Shown: piece after piece, positions 34,293 through 46,000 of the stretch | How the letters are laid out: every line of letters starts with the position of its first letter | Numbering within the stretch: position 1 is the first letter of the stretch | Origin: Neurospora tetraspora | Taxonomy: Eukaryota > Ascomycota > Sordariomycetes > Sordariales > Sordariaceae | NCBI RefSeq assembly: GCF_033439725.1 | Contig: NW_026944392.1 | Span: 744,001-808,000, forward strand | DNA length: 64,000 bases | Direction of reading: 5' to 3' | Position numbers and translations under genes: made by a program | The notes under the pieces: model-generated | What the model was told of the DNA's origin: nothing | Seen by the model: the letters and a program-made list of their open reading frames with translations, nothing else | The model's database searches: none

Positions 34293-37170
34293 TTAGAAAA
34301 ATGGCCCGTGCGCAGCAGCTGCCAGCTGGTTGAGCCGTTGAGGTACGTACCTTTTACAGCCCAGAAAAGAAGGAAGGTCTGAACGCTGAGATAAGCCAGG
34401 TCCAATGACTTACACGCTCGCCGCATTTCCTTTTTCGGACGAACGCTCCCGTCCCAGTTGCTTTCGGTCGCCGGACAAGCCCCAGGTGAAGAATCGACAA
34501 CCTAATACAATCGACAAAAAGCCCGACCGAGGCGAAGGAGCCGAGGGTCAACCGTTGGGAGAGAACATGATCGCTGTCGGCGCCGATGCGGCGCGGAAGG
34601 CATACAGGCGTAGAAGATGTGAGGAGGCGGCGCAGGCAGCGATTTGGTGGGAAGTTGGGGGCCGTTTCGAAGAGATGAGATGATGAGATGAAGCGAGGTG
34701 GTCTGGTGGTTCAGCTGGAGGCCTTCCGTCAGCCTTTTTGACGCGGGCCATGAACAATGGATGCAGATGCATCTTCCGGAGTTCACGCGTTCGAGAAGCA
34801 TCACGAAACAAAGCGAACAATGATCCTGGCCCTGACTTCCGAGACCTTTTGCAGGAACCGGACATGAGAATGGCATTGTTCAACTTCGTTCTTGCCGACA
34901 TGGCGGATAAGGTATTAAAGAAGTTGCGCAGGGAGGACCTGAGTCACCACTGCACGCGCCACCTGGCCTACTGCGATTCTTTTTCGGTAGGCCTAAAATG
35001 TTCACTTACCCTGCACAACAATGGACACAGCCAGGCAGCGCCAGGAAAGCGACGAAAGTTCGAAAAGATAGGTAGGCATATTATGAACAGAAGGTGCACT
35101 ACCATAGGGGAACTCACAGACCGTGGATTCATAGCAAATGGTATTGTGGAGGATTACTAACAAGCATCTAGCATCACTACTCCTAAACATAACTGTGTCC
35201 TTCGATGCCCTCGCCGTTCGTGTAATGCCGGAGTCCCAGAGTAGTCCCTTTCCTAGGGTCCTTCAAGAGGACTCATCCCAACAACAAGATGACAAATGCG
35301 TTCGTCATCCCTACGGCCCACCCACCCGGCTGGAAAGGGCAAAACGACACGGCAGACACCTAACCTCACCCAGACCGATCATCACCACTCACCATACCAA
35401 AGACCGCAAGCCCATCCCAAATTCCCACCCAGACACAAGTGGTGTGGTGAGTCCGTTCTTCAGCCGCACCGTAGCGAGCAACGTCACTTGCTGACACAAT
35501 TGTGCACCGAGCCACCCAGCCTTGTGTCCATGACACACTCCGAGTCCAAGACGAGGCCAAGACCACAAGCCACGGCCGGGGATCACCGGACGGTGCCACC
35601 GGTCACTGTGGAAGCCATGATGATAGGTGGGAAAGGTGGTGGATGGATGACGAGGCTGGTGATGACAGAGTTGATTCGGACAAAGTTCCTGCTACGAGGT
35701 ATCGGCGTCTCCAGACGGTCCAGGTGAGAAGACAGAAGTTGAAAAGATGACTCGAACGAGGTGAACGGCTGACACCGAGGTGAGGAGAATCATGGTAGAT
35801 GTGTGTGCCTCAGGATGACCACCATGACCACTGCGTAAGCGTAGGACTGCCCCTTGCAGATCGCAGCCGAACTGGAAGTGGAGCGTAAGCAACATGTAGA
35901 GGTAAGATGTGCCTGCGCCGTACATGCGTTTATCTTTCTCCACTGCGTGAACGGATTGGGGTGTTCCTGCGTCCGAGTCTTGGAAAGCAGTTTTCAGCTG
36001 GGTTGTGTCGCCGGACCGCGTGATGGGGGACGAGATGTGAGTCCTACGGAGGACGCGAAAAGAGGTGGCCGAGACTTGGTTACTGTCATCTTGACATGAC
36101 AGTAACCTTCCACTGACGGAGCGAGGAAATCACCCTGTTCATCATCATCGGAGATAACGAAGCCGAAACACAAAGATCCTATTTTCGCTGCCTGGTACCG
36201 GCGATCATGGCGACGCTGGATGGATTGCGCGGCTTCGGTCGCGGATGAAGGAAGGAAAGGGAAGTGGAGAAGCGAAGACTAGGACAAACCGAGAACCGAG
36301 AGACATGGACCGGCAGACTTCGATGTCTTCTTCATCCCTTGATACTACGGATCATGACAGTCGGACCACATCCAGAAGAACTGAAATCTTGATGAGCGGC
36401 AGGGAAATATTGAACACCTGACGATAAGAATTTTCCAACGCCAAGTCCCGTGGTAGATAGAGGCGTCCGCCGTATCAATGGCTCGGTGTCTCACCTGCAC
36501 ACACCTTCTTCACACCTTGCTTCTGGCTGCAGACCGTATGTAGGCGTACAAACACCAACTTTGTAATATGTATCGCTCTTGTGTGCCATTGTGTGGTTGC
36601 GCGCCGTGTAAGAGGGTTGGGTAAAGTGTGCGACTGCAACTGCGCGAGTGCCATGTTGCGCGAAGAAGAGGGACAAGGCTGGCTGAAGGCCGCCCATGTC
36701 CTACACCACCTTTCCCTTCAGATAATGTTGGTGCGGTAGTGTTGGTGTGGTGGTTATGGTGGTGGTGTGAAAGTTTTGATTCCGGTGCGGAGAAGACGCC
36801 CGGCTGATGGTGGTGGCGTGGACCGATGGTGTGGAAGTGTGGTGCAGAAAGGTGTGGGTGTAATGGTGTAATGGTCAAGGTGTGATGTTGTGCAGCTCAA
36901 GTGAACGGCCAGGTGAACGCGGTGTGTCATTCCATCGCGATTGCCAAAAGAAATGTTTGTGTCTGCTGTTTCTGTGTCCGTCGTCTCGGGATGGTAGCTT
37001 TTTTCGGCGCCGGTAATGTCTTGTCCCGGATGCTCCTTCCCGACTGAGCGATTGCGATCTGTGTGTTTCGCCGTCTGTGGCAGGAACGGTCAACGGTCAA
37101 CGGTCAACGCCGCAATCCCGACCATCTGGGACCCGACATGATTGAGGCGCAATCCGTATCGTGTGTCCGA
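34293..37170. other. 2.9-kb intergenic region, no supported gene
   Basis: Only short, overlapping, unconserved-looking frames on both strands. It contains GGTGTGGT-rich low complexity near 36730-36800 and three tandem GGTCAAC units at 37086-37107. The right end is downstream of the minus-strand GT91-like gene and probably includes its 3' UTR. Confidence 0.45.
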
Positions 37171-39378
37171 TCAGATTTCGTTCGTCATCCTCCGCCGTCT
37201 CTTCTTCAGGAGCGACCCGGCCTGAGGTTGTGCAGGTGGAGTGTCCAGTTGCACTCCCGGTCCCAAGCCGAAATCAGCTTGCACCGCTTCCGGAGCCGGA
37301 GCCGGATCAGCAGCGGGGAAATCTTTCGGGAAATCGGCTGGAAAGTCAGCAGGGATGTCCTGTGGGATGTCCTGAGCCGGGAATCCATCAGACCCGGTCA
37401 AATCCAACGGCTGCTGTGGCTCCTGCGGTGGCGACGGAGGACCGTTCTCCCCTTGCGGTCCCAATCCAAGATTCGGTACCAACGCATCGTTCGCAGGCGA
37501 GGAGACTCCATATTCAACGGTATCAACTTGCTTCTCACCACCCGACACCGAAACCGTCGTCTTCGAGTCGTCATCCTTGCCCACAACCTCCGAGCAAAGG
37601 CCGATCCCCTTCGCCAACTCCCCAGCCAACACATCAATGCCCCCCGACTCCTTATCCTCAACGCCAAACTCGATGATAAGAACATCATCCAGATAACCAT
37701 GATACCCCGCCCCATCCTCGTCTCTGTGGTAGTCGCGCCAATTGACGCTGGTCACATAAAACATCTCCGTTCTTTCTTGTCCGTCCTGTCCTTCCTGTCC
37801 CTCCCCCCTAGTCCCTTCCTCGCCCTTCCACTGACCCGCCGCCCATCGCTTCCGCCCCTCGATCCAAAGCGGCTTTCGCGAAATACCAAACACTTCAAAC
37901 CCCGGCGCCTTCTGACTAAACAAAACCACATAAGGCTCATACTCCGAATGGAAGTGGTAAAACCGCTTGTATTGAATAATCGTCAGGGTGAACGTGTTTT
38001 CCTCCGTCACCACGCATAAAGGATCGGAGCGGTTGCAGAGAGTTAGACGGAGGCTGTTGGTGGATTGGTGGATTGAGACTGGCTCGTCGGGGGGGAGAGG
38101 AGGTAAGAAATGGGAGAGGCATTTCTCGTCGGCGGCAGCGGAGATGGAAGAAGAGGCAATGGCGGTGGCGGAACCGTCGTCGTGGAGGAGGGCGAAGGAG
38201 CGGTGGGGGAAGAAGTCGTAGTGGATGTAGGTTTGGGGTTGTTGAACTTGGGGTTGTTGAACTTGGGGTTTGTGATGGGAGGATTCTGGGGAGGAGTCGG
38301 AGTCGGAGTCGGAAGAGCCAGAGCTGAGGGGAGGAGGAGCCCAAAAGACAAACCAATTCTTCTCCACCTCTCCCCATCCCTCCGGCGCAATCTTTGGCTT
38401 CTCCTCATCCTTCTCCTCGAGCCCCTTATCCTCACCAGCCGCCCTCAACTCCCCGTTGCCCTTCACCCCCGCTCCCTCTCCCGCTCCCGTTCCCTTCCCA
38501 TCACCATCACTCGTCCCTATGATCATAGGCCTCTGCAATTCCCCCGCAACCCTCCACCCCTCCCCCGCTCCAAATGCCTCCACCTCCACCCCCCACCACT
38601 CCACCAACACCCTGAAATCCTGCATCCACATGCCGAAGCAGGTAAACTGCGAATTGCTTCCGAAAATCGTGTACGGCTTGCCATCCCCGCCGTAGAAAAC
38701 GCGAGCATCGTGCGGGCCGACGTTGAATGATAGTACCCCCAAGAGGGGACCGACGCAATTATTTCCTGGTGTTGCTGCTATCGGCAGCGGTAGGGGAGGA
38801 GACTGCGGTAGACAGGAGAGGACGTTGGTTTTGGGGTGGAAGGAGGCGAGACAGTGCAGTGCTGATTGCATTGTTACGTGCTGAAACTTCATTTTCCCGG
38901 TAGTTTCATTGGTGTCAGGAGAGTCAGGGGATGGTTTTCGAGGCCGATGCCATTTTTGAGCCGCCACGATGTACACTCCCGGACGAGTAGGATGGGGGAT
39001 AATGTTCGGATTGAAAGCGGGTGTGTTTTCGGCGAATTGGATGCGGAAGTAGGAGCCGTTGGCGGTGGAGACTGAGGAGATTGTTTGGTGTGTTCCTTCT
39101 TTGAGGCTCGGGGCGATGCCGCCGTTTGCTGCCGACGGGGAGGAGGACTTGGAGGCATCTTTTGATGAGGAACTGCTGCCGCCGCCGTGGTAGGGCACTT
39201 GGTTCCTTGATGAGCCGCTGCCGTCGGAACCAAAAGTGTCGTTGAGGATGGAGGTTACTTTTGTCCCGGTCCCGGTCCCGGCTAGAGAAGGGAACCCCCA
39301 GATGGCGAGGGTGATGAAGAAGAAGCAGAGGAAGGGACCGATGATGAGGCGGAGACGCCTCAGGTCCCTGACGAGCAT
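37171..39378 (-). CDS. GT91-like beta-mannosyltransferase, type II membrane
   Basis: A single exon of 735 residues from the Met at 39378; an in-frame Met at 39609 exists, but the sequence before 39378 reads like leader. A cytoplasmic MLVRDLRRLR is followed by one membrane anchor (about residues 11-32), giving a Golgi type II topology. The lumenal part has IQFAENTPAFNPNIIPHPT, VGPHDARVFYGGDGKPYTIF with GSNSQFTCFGMW, VEKNWFVFW, and HYDFFPHRSFALL. Their order and wording resemble fungal beta-1,2-mannosyltransferases of the BMT/GT91 type, which cap cell-wall mannans or glycolipids. Low-complexity inserts interrupt the domain (Gly/Lys/Glu near 290-330, and PQVQQ tandem repeats). The C-terminal 120 residues are Pro/Asp-rich, with repeated DFP units and a terminal KKRRRR. 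Family membership is by eye, with moderate certainty. Confidence 0.7.
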   Translation of the reverse strand: MLVRDLRRLRLIIGPFLCFFFITLAIWGFPSLAGTGTGTKVTSILNDTFGSDGSGSSRNQVPYHGGGSSSSSKDASKSSSPSAANGGIAPSLKEGTHQTISSVSTANGSYFRIQFAENTPAFNPNIIPHPTRPGVYIVAAQKWHRPRKPSPDSPDTNETTGKMKFQHVTMQSALHCLASFHPKTNVLSCLPQSPPLPLPIAATPGNNCVGPLLGVLSFNVGPHDARVFYGGDGKPYTIFGSNSQFTCFGMWMQDFRVLVEWWGVEVEAFGAGEGWRVAGELQRPMIIGTSDGDGKGTGAGEGAGVKGNGELRAAGEDKGLEEKDEEKPKIAPEGWGEVEKNWFVFWAPPPLSSGSSDSDSDSSPESSHHKPQVQQPQVQQPQTYIHYDFFPHRSFALLHDDGSATAIASSSISAAADEKCLSHFLPPLPPDEPVSIHQSTNSLRLTLCNRSDPLCVVTEENTFTLTIIQYKRFYHFHSEYEPYVVLFSQKAPGFEVFGISRKPLWIEGRKRWAAGQWKGEEGTRGEGQEGQDGQERTEMFYVTSVNWRDYHRDEDGAGYHGYLDDVLIIEFGVEDKESGGIDVLAGELAKGIGLCSEVVGKDDDSKTTVSVSGGEKQVDTVEYGVSSPANDALVPNLGLGPQGENGPPSPPQEPQQPLDLTGSDGFPAQDIPQDIPADFPADFPKDFPAADPAPAPEAVQADFGLGPGVQLDTPPAQPQAGSLLKKRRRRMTNEI

Positions 39379-39758
39379 TGTGATGGTTGTGATTTGGTGT
39401 TTTTTTTTCCGTCTTCCAATGGATATGTGACAATGGACTGTACGATGAAAAGCCTCAAATGTCAACAAAGGTGAAACTGAGACTACAAGCCGAGCCAGAA
39501 TGCTCGAATCACGATAACACTGCTGATAATGACAACGACATGCCAAGTGTTGACTACCCGTTGGGGATTGGAGGTCGGTTCCTGTCTGTTTCCCCCAACT
39601 CTGCTGCACGCGGAGACCCTGCTTTCTTCCCCAGCGTGCCCCAGGTGGACGTGCAGATCAAGCGGGGGTTGGCAAAAGCTTGGTTGAACGTTGCTCTTTT
39701 CATGAGAATCTGTGGAGCCTCGAGGGAAGTATGGAGAGGAGGCTGGTGAGGTGGTCTA

Positions 39759-39893
39759 CACTACTCGTCAGGTCTACAAAACCGACCGTCTGACTAGTGG
39801 CGGGCCATCTAGTCAGGGTCATTAATTCGTACACGTTCATTGATTCGTACCGAGCGGGGTACATCCCCCACCCGCCATTTTACTAGCAAATAA
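39759..39893 (+). repeat. Left terminal inverted repeat
   Basis: It pairs with 45130-45264. It begins CACTACTCGTCAGG and is unmutated by RIP while the interior beyond it is strongly AT-rich. Confidence 0.85.
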
Positions 39894-40699
39894 AAGTCGC
39901 TCATCCGGAGCCAATAATTTTTTTTAGTAATATATCTATATTTTCTAGTCGCATACAATATCGCTTCGACAGCTAGCATATACACGTAAAAGTGAAATAT
40001 TATTATTTTACATAGCCATTATTACACACTCATTTTAACATACATTACCTTATAATATTAACCTCCTCACAGTCAAAATCCATATATCCTTCCTCCTTCC
40101 CCCCCTTATTATCATCGTTATTATTAGGAATAGTTTTATTAATATTATCCTTATCCTCCTTATTGTTATACTTCTTATAATCCTTATACTCTTAATCTTC
40201 TTAGTTTATTTATACCTATTATCTATCGTTAGGGTGCCACTAGTCTAGATCTTTCTATATATTTATCGGTTTATTATCTTTAAAAATTTCAGCATCCTTA
40301 AACTTTAATTCATCCTTTACAATAGGGGTAATACCCGCTTACTTACTAATTAATTATATTATAATAGCTTTATTTACAACCTTTTTCCTTATTTTATTAA
40401 ATACTTATAGAGTACGTAGTTTAGGGGAATTACTAGGAGGTTGCTAATATAAGGGTAAAGTTATATTATTTGCGGTCCTTCTACCCCCTAACCGCTTAAC
40501 CTCCTTATTGATAGTTTTTTACCTTTTAAATTAAAAGTAATACGAGCGGTTAATTCTCTCCTTATAGTATTTATTAATTAGCTAATCCGTATTAGTAAGC
40601 CGCGTAATGTATAATTTCGTATACTCCTAGATGTCCTTTCTAAAAGTTTAGAGTATATGTAACTGTAACCTCTTATTAATAATCTACGTCTTTTAGGTA

Positions 40700-42910
40700 G
40701 TAATAAACCCGCTGTCGAGCCTGGCTGCAAGCCAGAGCTATGGACCTTTGACAAGGCCTATAGACCCGCTTACTTACCTGCTCTTCAATTGGCCAGGCTT
40801 CCAATACATAGGTGTCCTTCTAGCCCAGCCGGGCTTATAGGACCTCTTCTTCCCCTTTATTAATAATTTCAAGCTTTATTCCACCCCTATTACTGTATAT
40901 ACTTAGTAGGCCCGTAATATATTATTAACCTTCTTTCTTAATACCCTTTAAATTTTTTCATTCGTTTATATAGGAGAGTTACGACCGTTTGTACGATTTC
41001 TTTGCTGTGTTCAATTTTTTCGTTTTCTTTGTTCTACTATAGTTTCCATCCCTTAGGCCTAGACTGCTAGCGAAAGGCAATAATAATTTACTATAGCTAT
41101 TTAATCCTTAATCGACTAAATAGTTGAATTTAAAGTTTCTTAGTTTTTAATTATTCCCCTCATTGTAGCTTTTCCTTATTAGCTTAAGTTAATCTTTCTT
41201 TACTTAATTAAATTTTTTAGGGACAGTTCAAATTTCGATACTCAACTCTATACTGTCGAAATAAAATTATATATTAATAATCTAATTATTAGTCATTTAG
41301 AGGCCCAATTTTATTATTTTTATTCTAGCCTTTTATTCTTTATGTAAAAGACTCTTTTTTCTTTTAGTTAATAGCTGACGAACCGTTTACTAGCGAAGTT
41401 ATTATAGAAATTCGATTAATCCTACGGCGAAACGAATTCCAATAAATATATAGCTTAAGAATTCTACGAAACTTTATAAACTTAAAACGAAATAATTAAA
41501 ATATTCCTCTTCTGTTTTAATAAAATTCTCCATTGAACTTCGAATAATTAAATAGATAATTAAAAGTAGATTTTTCTTATAAGTAATTTACATAAAGAGT
41601 GGCGAATAAGGTTAAAGGAAAAAATAGACGTTTTAAAGGGCTTCGAAGTTTTATAAGAATATTTCCGACGTTTAAATAGTAATAATTATTTTGGGTATAT
41701 TATGGATGCCGGGGATCCTATGTAAATTAGCGCTATAAAGGTATTTAGGATTGTAAGATGTGGTAGTTTATTTAGAATTTCTAGCTCCAACTTTAGGATT
41801 ATTTTTAAATAATAATAATTTTAATAAAAAAAAGAATTACTATATAGGTTATAATTTTTAAACGTATTAGGTAAAGGAATATTTTATAAACAAAAATAAA
41901 GGTAAGGGTAAAGCCGTTATATAGCTATATAGTATATTTATTAAATCGGTTGAGGATTTTAATAATAATAAAATTTACAATAATTATTAATAGAATCCGC
42001 TTAAAGAGGTTAAAAATTAGCCCGGAAATATTATAGTTAAGAAAGGGTTAAATAATATATATAGTATATTATTCGTTAAGGGGGCCGGCTAACCTAAACC
42101 CGGCTTTATGGATTCCTTAAATTGAATTAACAATTTTTATCATAATTAAGATAAGCTTATAATAAGCTATAGTATATAATTATAATTATTACGAGGAGAA
42201 GTTATCTAATTATTATTTTATAAGTATAAATAATAGAAATTATATCAAATTTTTCTATTAAAGTTTCGTTATTTATTTAAGGAGGTTATAAATTATTGAC
42301 CAGATAGTATAATTATTAGTAACGCTCTAAGTAGAATAGATAGGACGAAGGTTTATACGGATGGATAGGATTAGGCTATATATAGTAGTTTAATTACATA
42401 TACGTATAATATAGGTAGTAAAGTTAATAGTTTTTAAAGGTTTAATTTTTATAATAGGTGTACAATATACGTGTAGATTTTACGTTGGCTGTAGAAGTTT
42501 AATTATTTACATTATTTTATTATTTTATTTTAATTATTCAGGGTATTTAATTTAAGAGTATTTAATAGAGGCTTTACGGTATAGATAAGAGGCCGTTTAT
42601 TAGATTCTAGAGATCTTCTTTTATATATGATAATTTTTATTGTTGTTTTTGTGCGTGAGGGGGAGTTGGGGGGTAATATAAGGGGTTGGCGCTTAGAGGT
42701 CAAACCTAATTGTTAATTAGAATTATGGATTTTTGATAGGGCTTGTAGACCTGTTTCTTTATTTGCCTCCTAATTGGTCAAGCTTTTAGTATATAGGTGT
42801 TTTTCTAGCCTAGCCGGGCTTGTAGGACCTTTTCTTCCCCTTTATTAATAACTTTAAGCTCTATTCCACCCCTATTGCCGTATATACCCAGTAGACTCGT
42901 GATACCCACT
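40700..42910 (+). mobile_element. Nested LTR element fossil inside the TIR element
   Basis: About 40714-40920 and 42677-42904 are two copies of one sequence that differ almost only by C/T and G/A. Shared parts include the block around TTCTAGCC[CT]AGCCGGGCTT and CTATTCCACCCCTATT near the ends. A purine tract ending GGGGGGTAA stands before the right copy, as in the 32-kb element, so the two may be related families. The interior of about 1.75 kb is AT-rich with no recognisable coding. Broken and inactive; exact ends and target duplication unclear. Confidence 0.65.
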
Positions 42911-45129
42911 AACCCATCCTCTTAATGCAATTTATTCTTATTAAAGCTCGTAATTATAAATACGCTCGTCTTCTTTCTTAGTAAGAATAATACGCTAATA
43001 TTCATCTATTGCAATATAAAGATAGCTATTACTAATAATAATTATACCGCTACAACGTAGTAAATAATTAGTATTATACTAATTATGTAATACTTCCTAG
43101 ACTACTTCCTCTTTCCGTTTATATTTAAATTTAACCTCTTTTATAACTACTAAATTGAGGGTATTACTAGCCTTATTTCGCTTAAATAGTACGTATACAA
43201 CCGTTAGTAATATAGCGCAATTTCTCTTAATTACAAATGAAAGCCTTTATTTAATATACTTGCTATACTCTTTAATAGAAGGGAGGTTAAGTACTAATAT
43301 AACTATATTACTCCAATTTATTATAGGTATAGTACGGCCTCTTCCCTTTGGCATAGATAGTATAGTAGGGAACTCCCTTGTTATAGGGATATTGGCTATA
43401 ATAGGGGGATTATTTAGTATGGCGGCACTATTGGAGGGCTTTCCTAATATATGAAGCCGCGGTCTTTTATTATTTAAACTGAAATTAATAATTCCTTACT
43501 TGGTAAAACGAATAATATACTTTCGCCTTTACTTAATATACTCTTTATTTATTAATAAGGTTAACAGATTACGAAGGTTCGAAAGGATTAGGTCAAGGTT
43601 AAATAGCTATAAGCCAGTACGCTTCTAAATAAATTATATATTCTTTTTCTTAAATACCTTCTTACGAACTTACTTAAAACTATTGAAAAAATTTAACTTA
43701 TTATAATTAACATTATTAAATACTATCCTCTTACGTACATTAATTTAATAAAAGTTTTTATAAATTTAAAATATACCGACGTTGAAAGGTTAAAAGAAGT
43801 ATATTAAATAAAGGGGTAGGAGAAAAAATATAATATTATTTCATTTACATTACTTATGAAATTCGTACGTATAGTAATTACTATAGTTATCCAATACTAA
43901 AACTCGCCTTTCTTCCTTATTAAAAGGTTGTAAATTCTCTTCCTAATATTTTAATTAATCTAAAATATATTAATTATTTATATAACTTCGAAAAGAAGTT
44001 ATAATAATTATCCCATTATTGAAGGAGTTATTGATATGTTTGTATATAATATTAATACTAGGAAATAGGACGAAGGGAGGTATGGTTCGACTAAATGCAA
44101 AAATAGACTCGAAGACAATAATAAGAACTCTCTAATTAGGATTAATAGACTATACTTCTATTATCTTAGAGTAAATCTATATATAATATGCCTTATTTAA
44201 TATACTAATACGAAAGCTAAATTTATTATCGTTCCAAACGTTATTTCGTTTAACCTTGTACCTAGTAATAGTATTATTAAAGAAGTAAAAGACTTTCTCA
44301 ATATCTATCCGGGTCTATAAAGCCTTATAAACTTATGCTATAGATTTAATATATATATTATAAAATGCTCTTTGCTATAAATATCATCATACCTATTAAA
44401 TAAAAATATAGGGAATAGCCTTATTATTACTATAGTCGCAATTAAATTTAATGAGCGTAGTAACTATAGAAGCAAGCCTTCCTACCATAATTTTAATATT
44501 TAATATTACTAGTTAGTTTAATTAAGATATAAATAATAATAGCACTAACCGACTAATATCTATACGTTCACTTAAGCCTATACAGCTAAATCCTCTTCTT
44601 TAATTAATAATATATTATTACTCCTATTATTTACCTTTCAATATATTCTCTTATAGCGATTGACAATTTGTTTGTATGGAGTTTGAAATGCTTTTATTGC
44701 ATTTACTATAATTTTAAAACCCCCCTTTTAAAATACCTTTACGGCCGTCTAAACTCTCCCCTCTCATAGGAGAAATATCTATGTATTTTCTATAATATCC
44801 TCTATATTAGAAGGTATTTCGCTAGGCCTTGTTTTAGAGCGTAAAGAACCGCTAGCAGATCTACGGTTTAGAGGAGGTATAGTAAAGGGGATAGCGAAAC
44901 TAGGCACTTAATAGGGTTTATAATCGATTAAGATTAATTGTACGTAAAGATAGATATAATAATTGATAATATTAATGTAATAGCGGATTAAAATAAATCG
45001 AATATAAAAGGGGGATTTAGGAGTATAAACGGGTGGTGCACATTCAGTGTGTTGGGCAGTGCGGGGAATTGAGCTGAAATTAGCTTATTATAATTAAAAA
45101 AATATGCAATTGAACAGATCTACATTGAT

Positions 45130-45264
45130 TTGCTAGCAGATTGGCGGGTGGGGGAAGTACCCCCTGTTTCAGGTACGAATTAATGAACGTGTACGAATCA
45201 ATGACCCTGACTAGTTGGCCCGCCACTAGTCAGACGGTCGGTTTTGTAGACCTGACGAGTAGTG
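45130..45264 (-). repeat. Right terminal inverted repeat
   Basis: It is the reverse-complement partner of 39759-39893, with small indels in the inner third around the CCCCCACCCGCCA block. Confidence 0.85.
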
Positions 45265-46000
45265 GTCCTTCAGTGGCGGTGGTGGTGATCTTTGGGGGGG
45301 AGTCTGTTCGTTTGCCGTCTGACAGTGACTTGTCCATGAGTGTAGTGTACACTAAGTGGTATATACAGGTACGATCTTCAACAGCAGCACGTGTCGACAA
45401 CGACGTTCCTCGGCATCTGTCAGGAACAGAACCAGACAAAAAAAGAAAAATGATAAGGTATTCGCCATCTCGATGGCGAGGACCACCAAAATTTCGTCTT
45501 CGTGGGGGACCGTGTCATATGCCTTGGACAACAGAAAATGCCGAGCTGGTTGCCCGAGGAAGAAAAAGAGGGTTGGTGTTGCACGACAGTTGAACCGCAC
45601 CTTGATGATCTGACTAGCCTCGTCCGGAAGTTCCTCCGTCTGTTGGTGGTCTAAGTGGGAATAGCTTCTTTGTGATTTGCTAACTCCTGCATGCGATCGA
45701 CGTCACTGGGACCAGGGGTCGGGGTTGGGGTGCGACGCTATGGTCGTATTGGACTTGTGATGACGAGAACGAAACTTGGAGTCTGGAAATGGTGATGTCG
45801 AGCATCTGTCTGTGCAGCTCGTATTTCACGGGCACTGGATTTGGACTTGTGAGACGGCCTCCGGTACCGGTGTTGCCTGGTTTTGTTTACAACGAAATCG
45901 TGTGACTATCCAATCCATTATTGTGGTCGCTGTCTAGATGTACGACTGGTATCAAATCCTAAACTCCTCCCATGTCCTGATCATATCGTACATGTGCAAT
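45265..46000. other. Intergenic, 3' side of the acyltransferase gene
   Basis: Between the right TIR and the stop codon of the minus-strand acyltransferase gene. No gene is seen; it probably includes the acyltransferase 3' UTR. Confidence 0.45.

Larger units (their letters stand above)
39759..45264. mobile_element. 5.5-kb TIR DNA transposon, RIP-mutated
   Basis: Terminal inverted repeats of about 135 bp bound a 5506-bp unit; the outer 90 bp are nearly identical. Both ends start CACTACTCGTCAGG and continue through GACTAGTGGCGGGCCA. Each TIR contains a palindrome (CTGACTAG...CTAGTCAG) and the tandem TCATTRATTCGTAC. CACTA ends suggest the CACTA/CMC class, or another fungal TIR class, but I find no clean target duplication and no recognisable transposase. 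The interior from about 39900 to 45000 is heavily RIP-mutated and holds a nested LTR pair. The surviving frame at 43155-43454 is hydrophobic by base bias and is not credible as a gene. Confidence 0.8.

Noticed and set aside
43155-43454. 99-residue hydrophobic frame inside the RIP-mutated TIR element
   Set aside because: RIP enriches codons for Ile, Leu and Asn, so hydrophobic frames arise by composition; no gene support.
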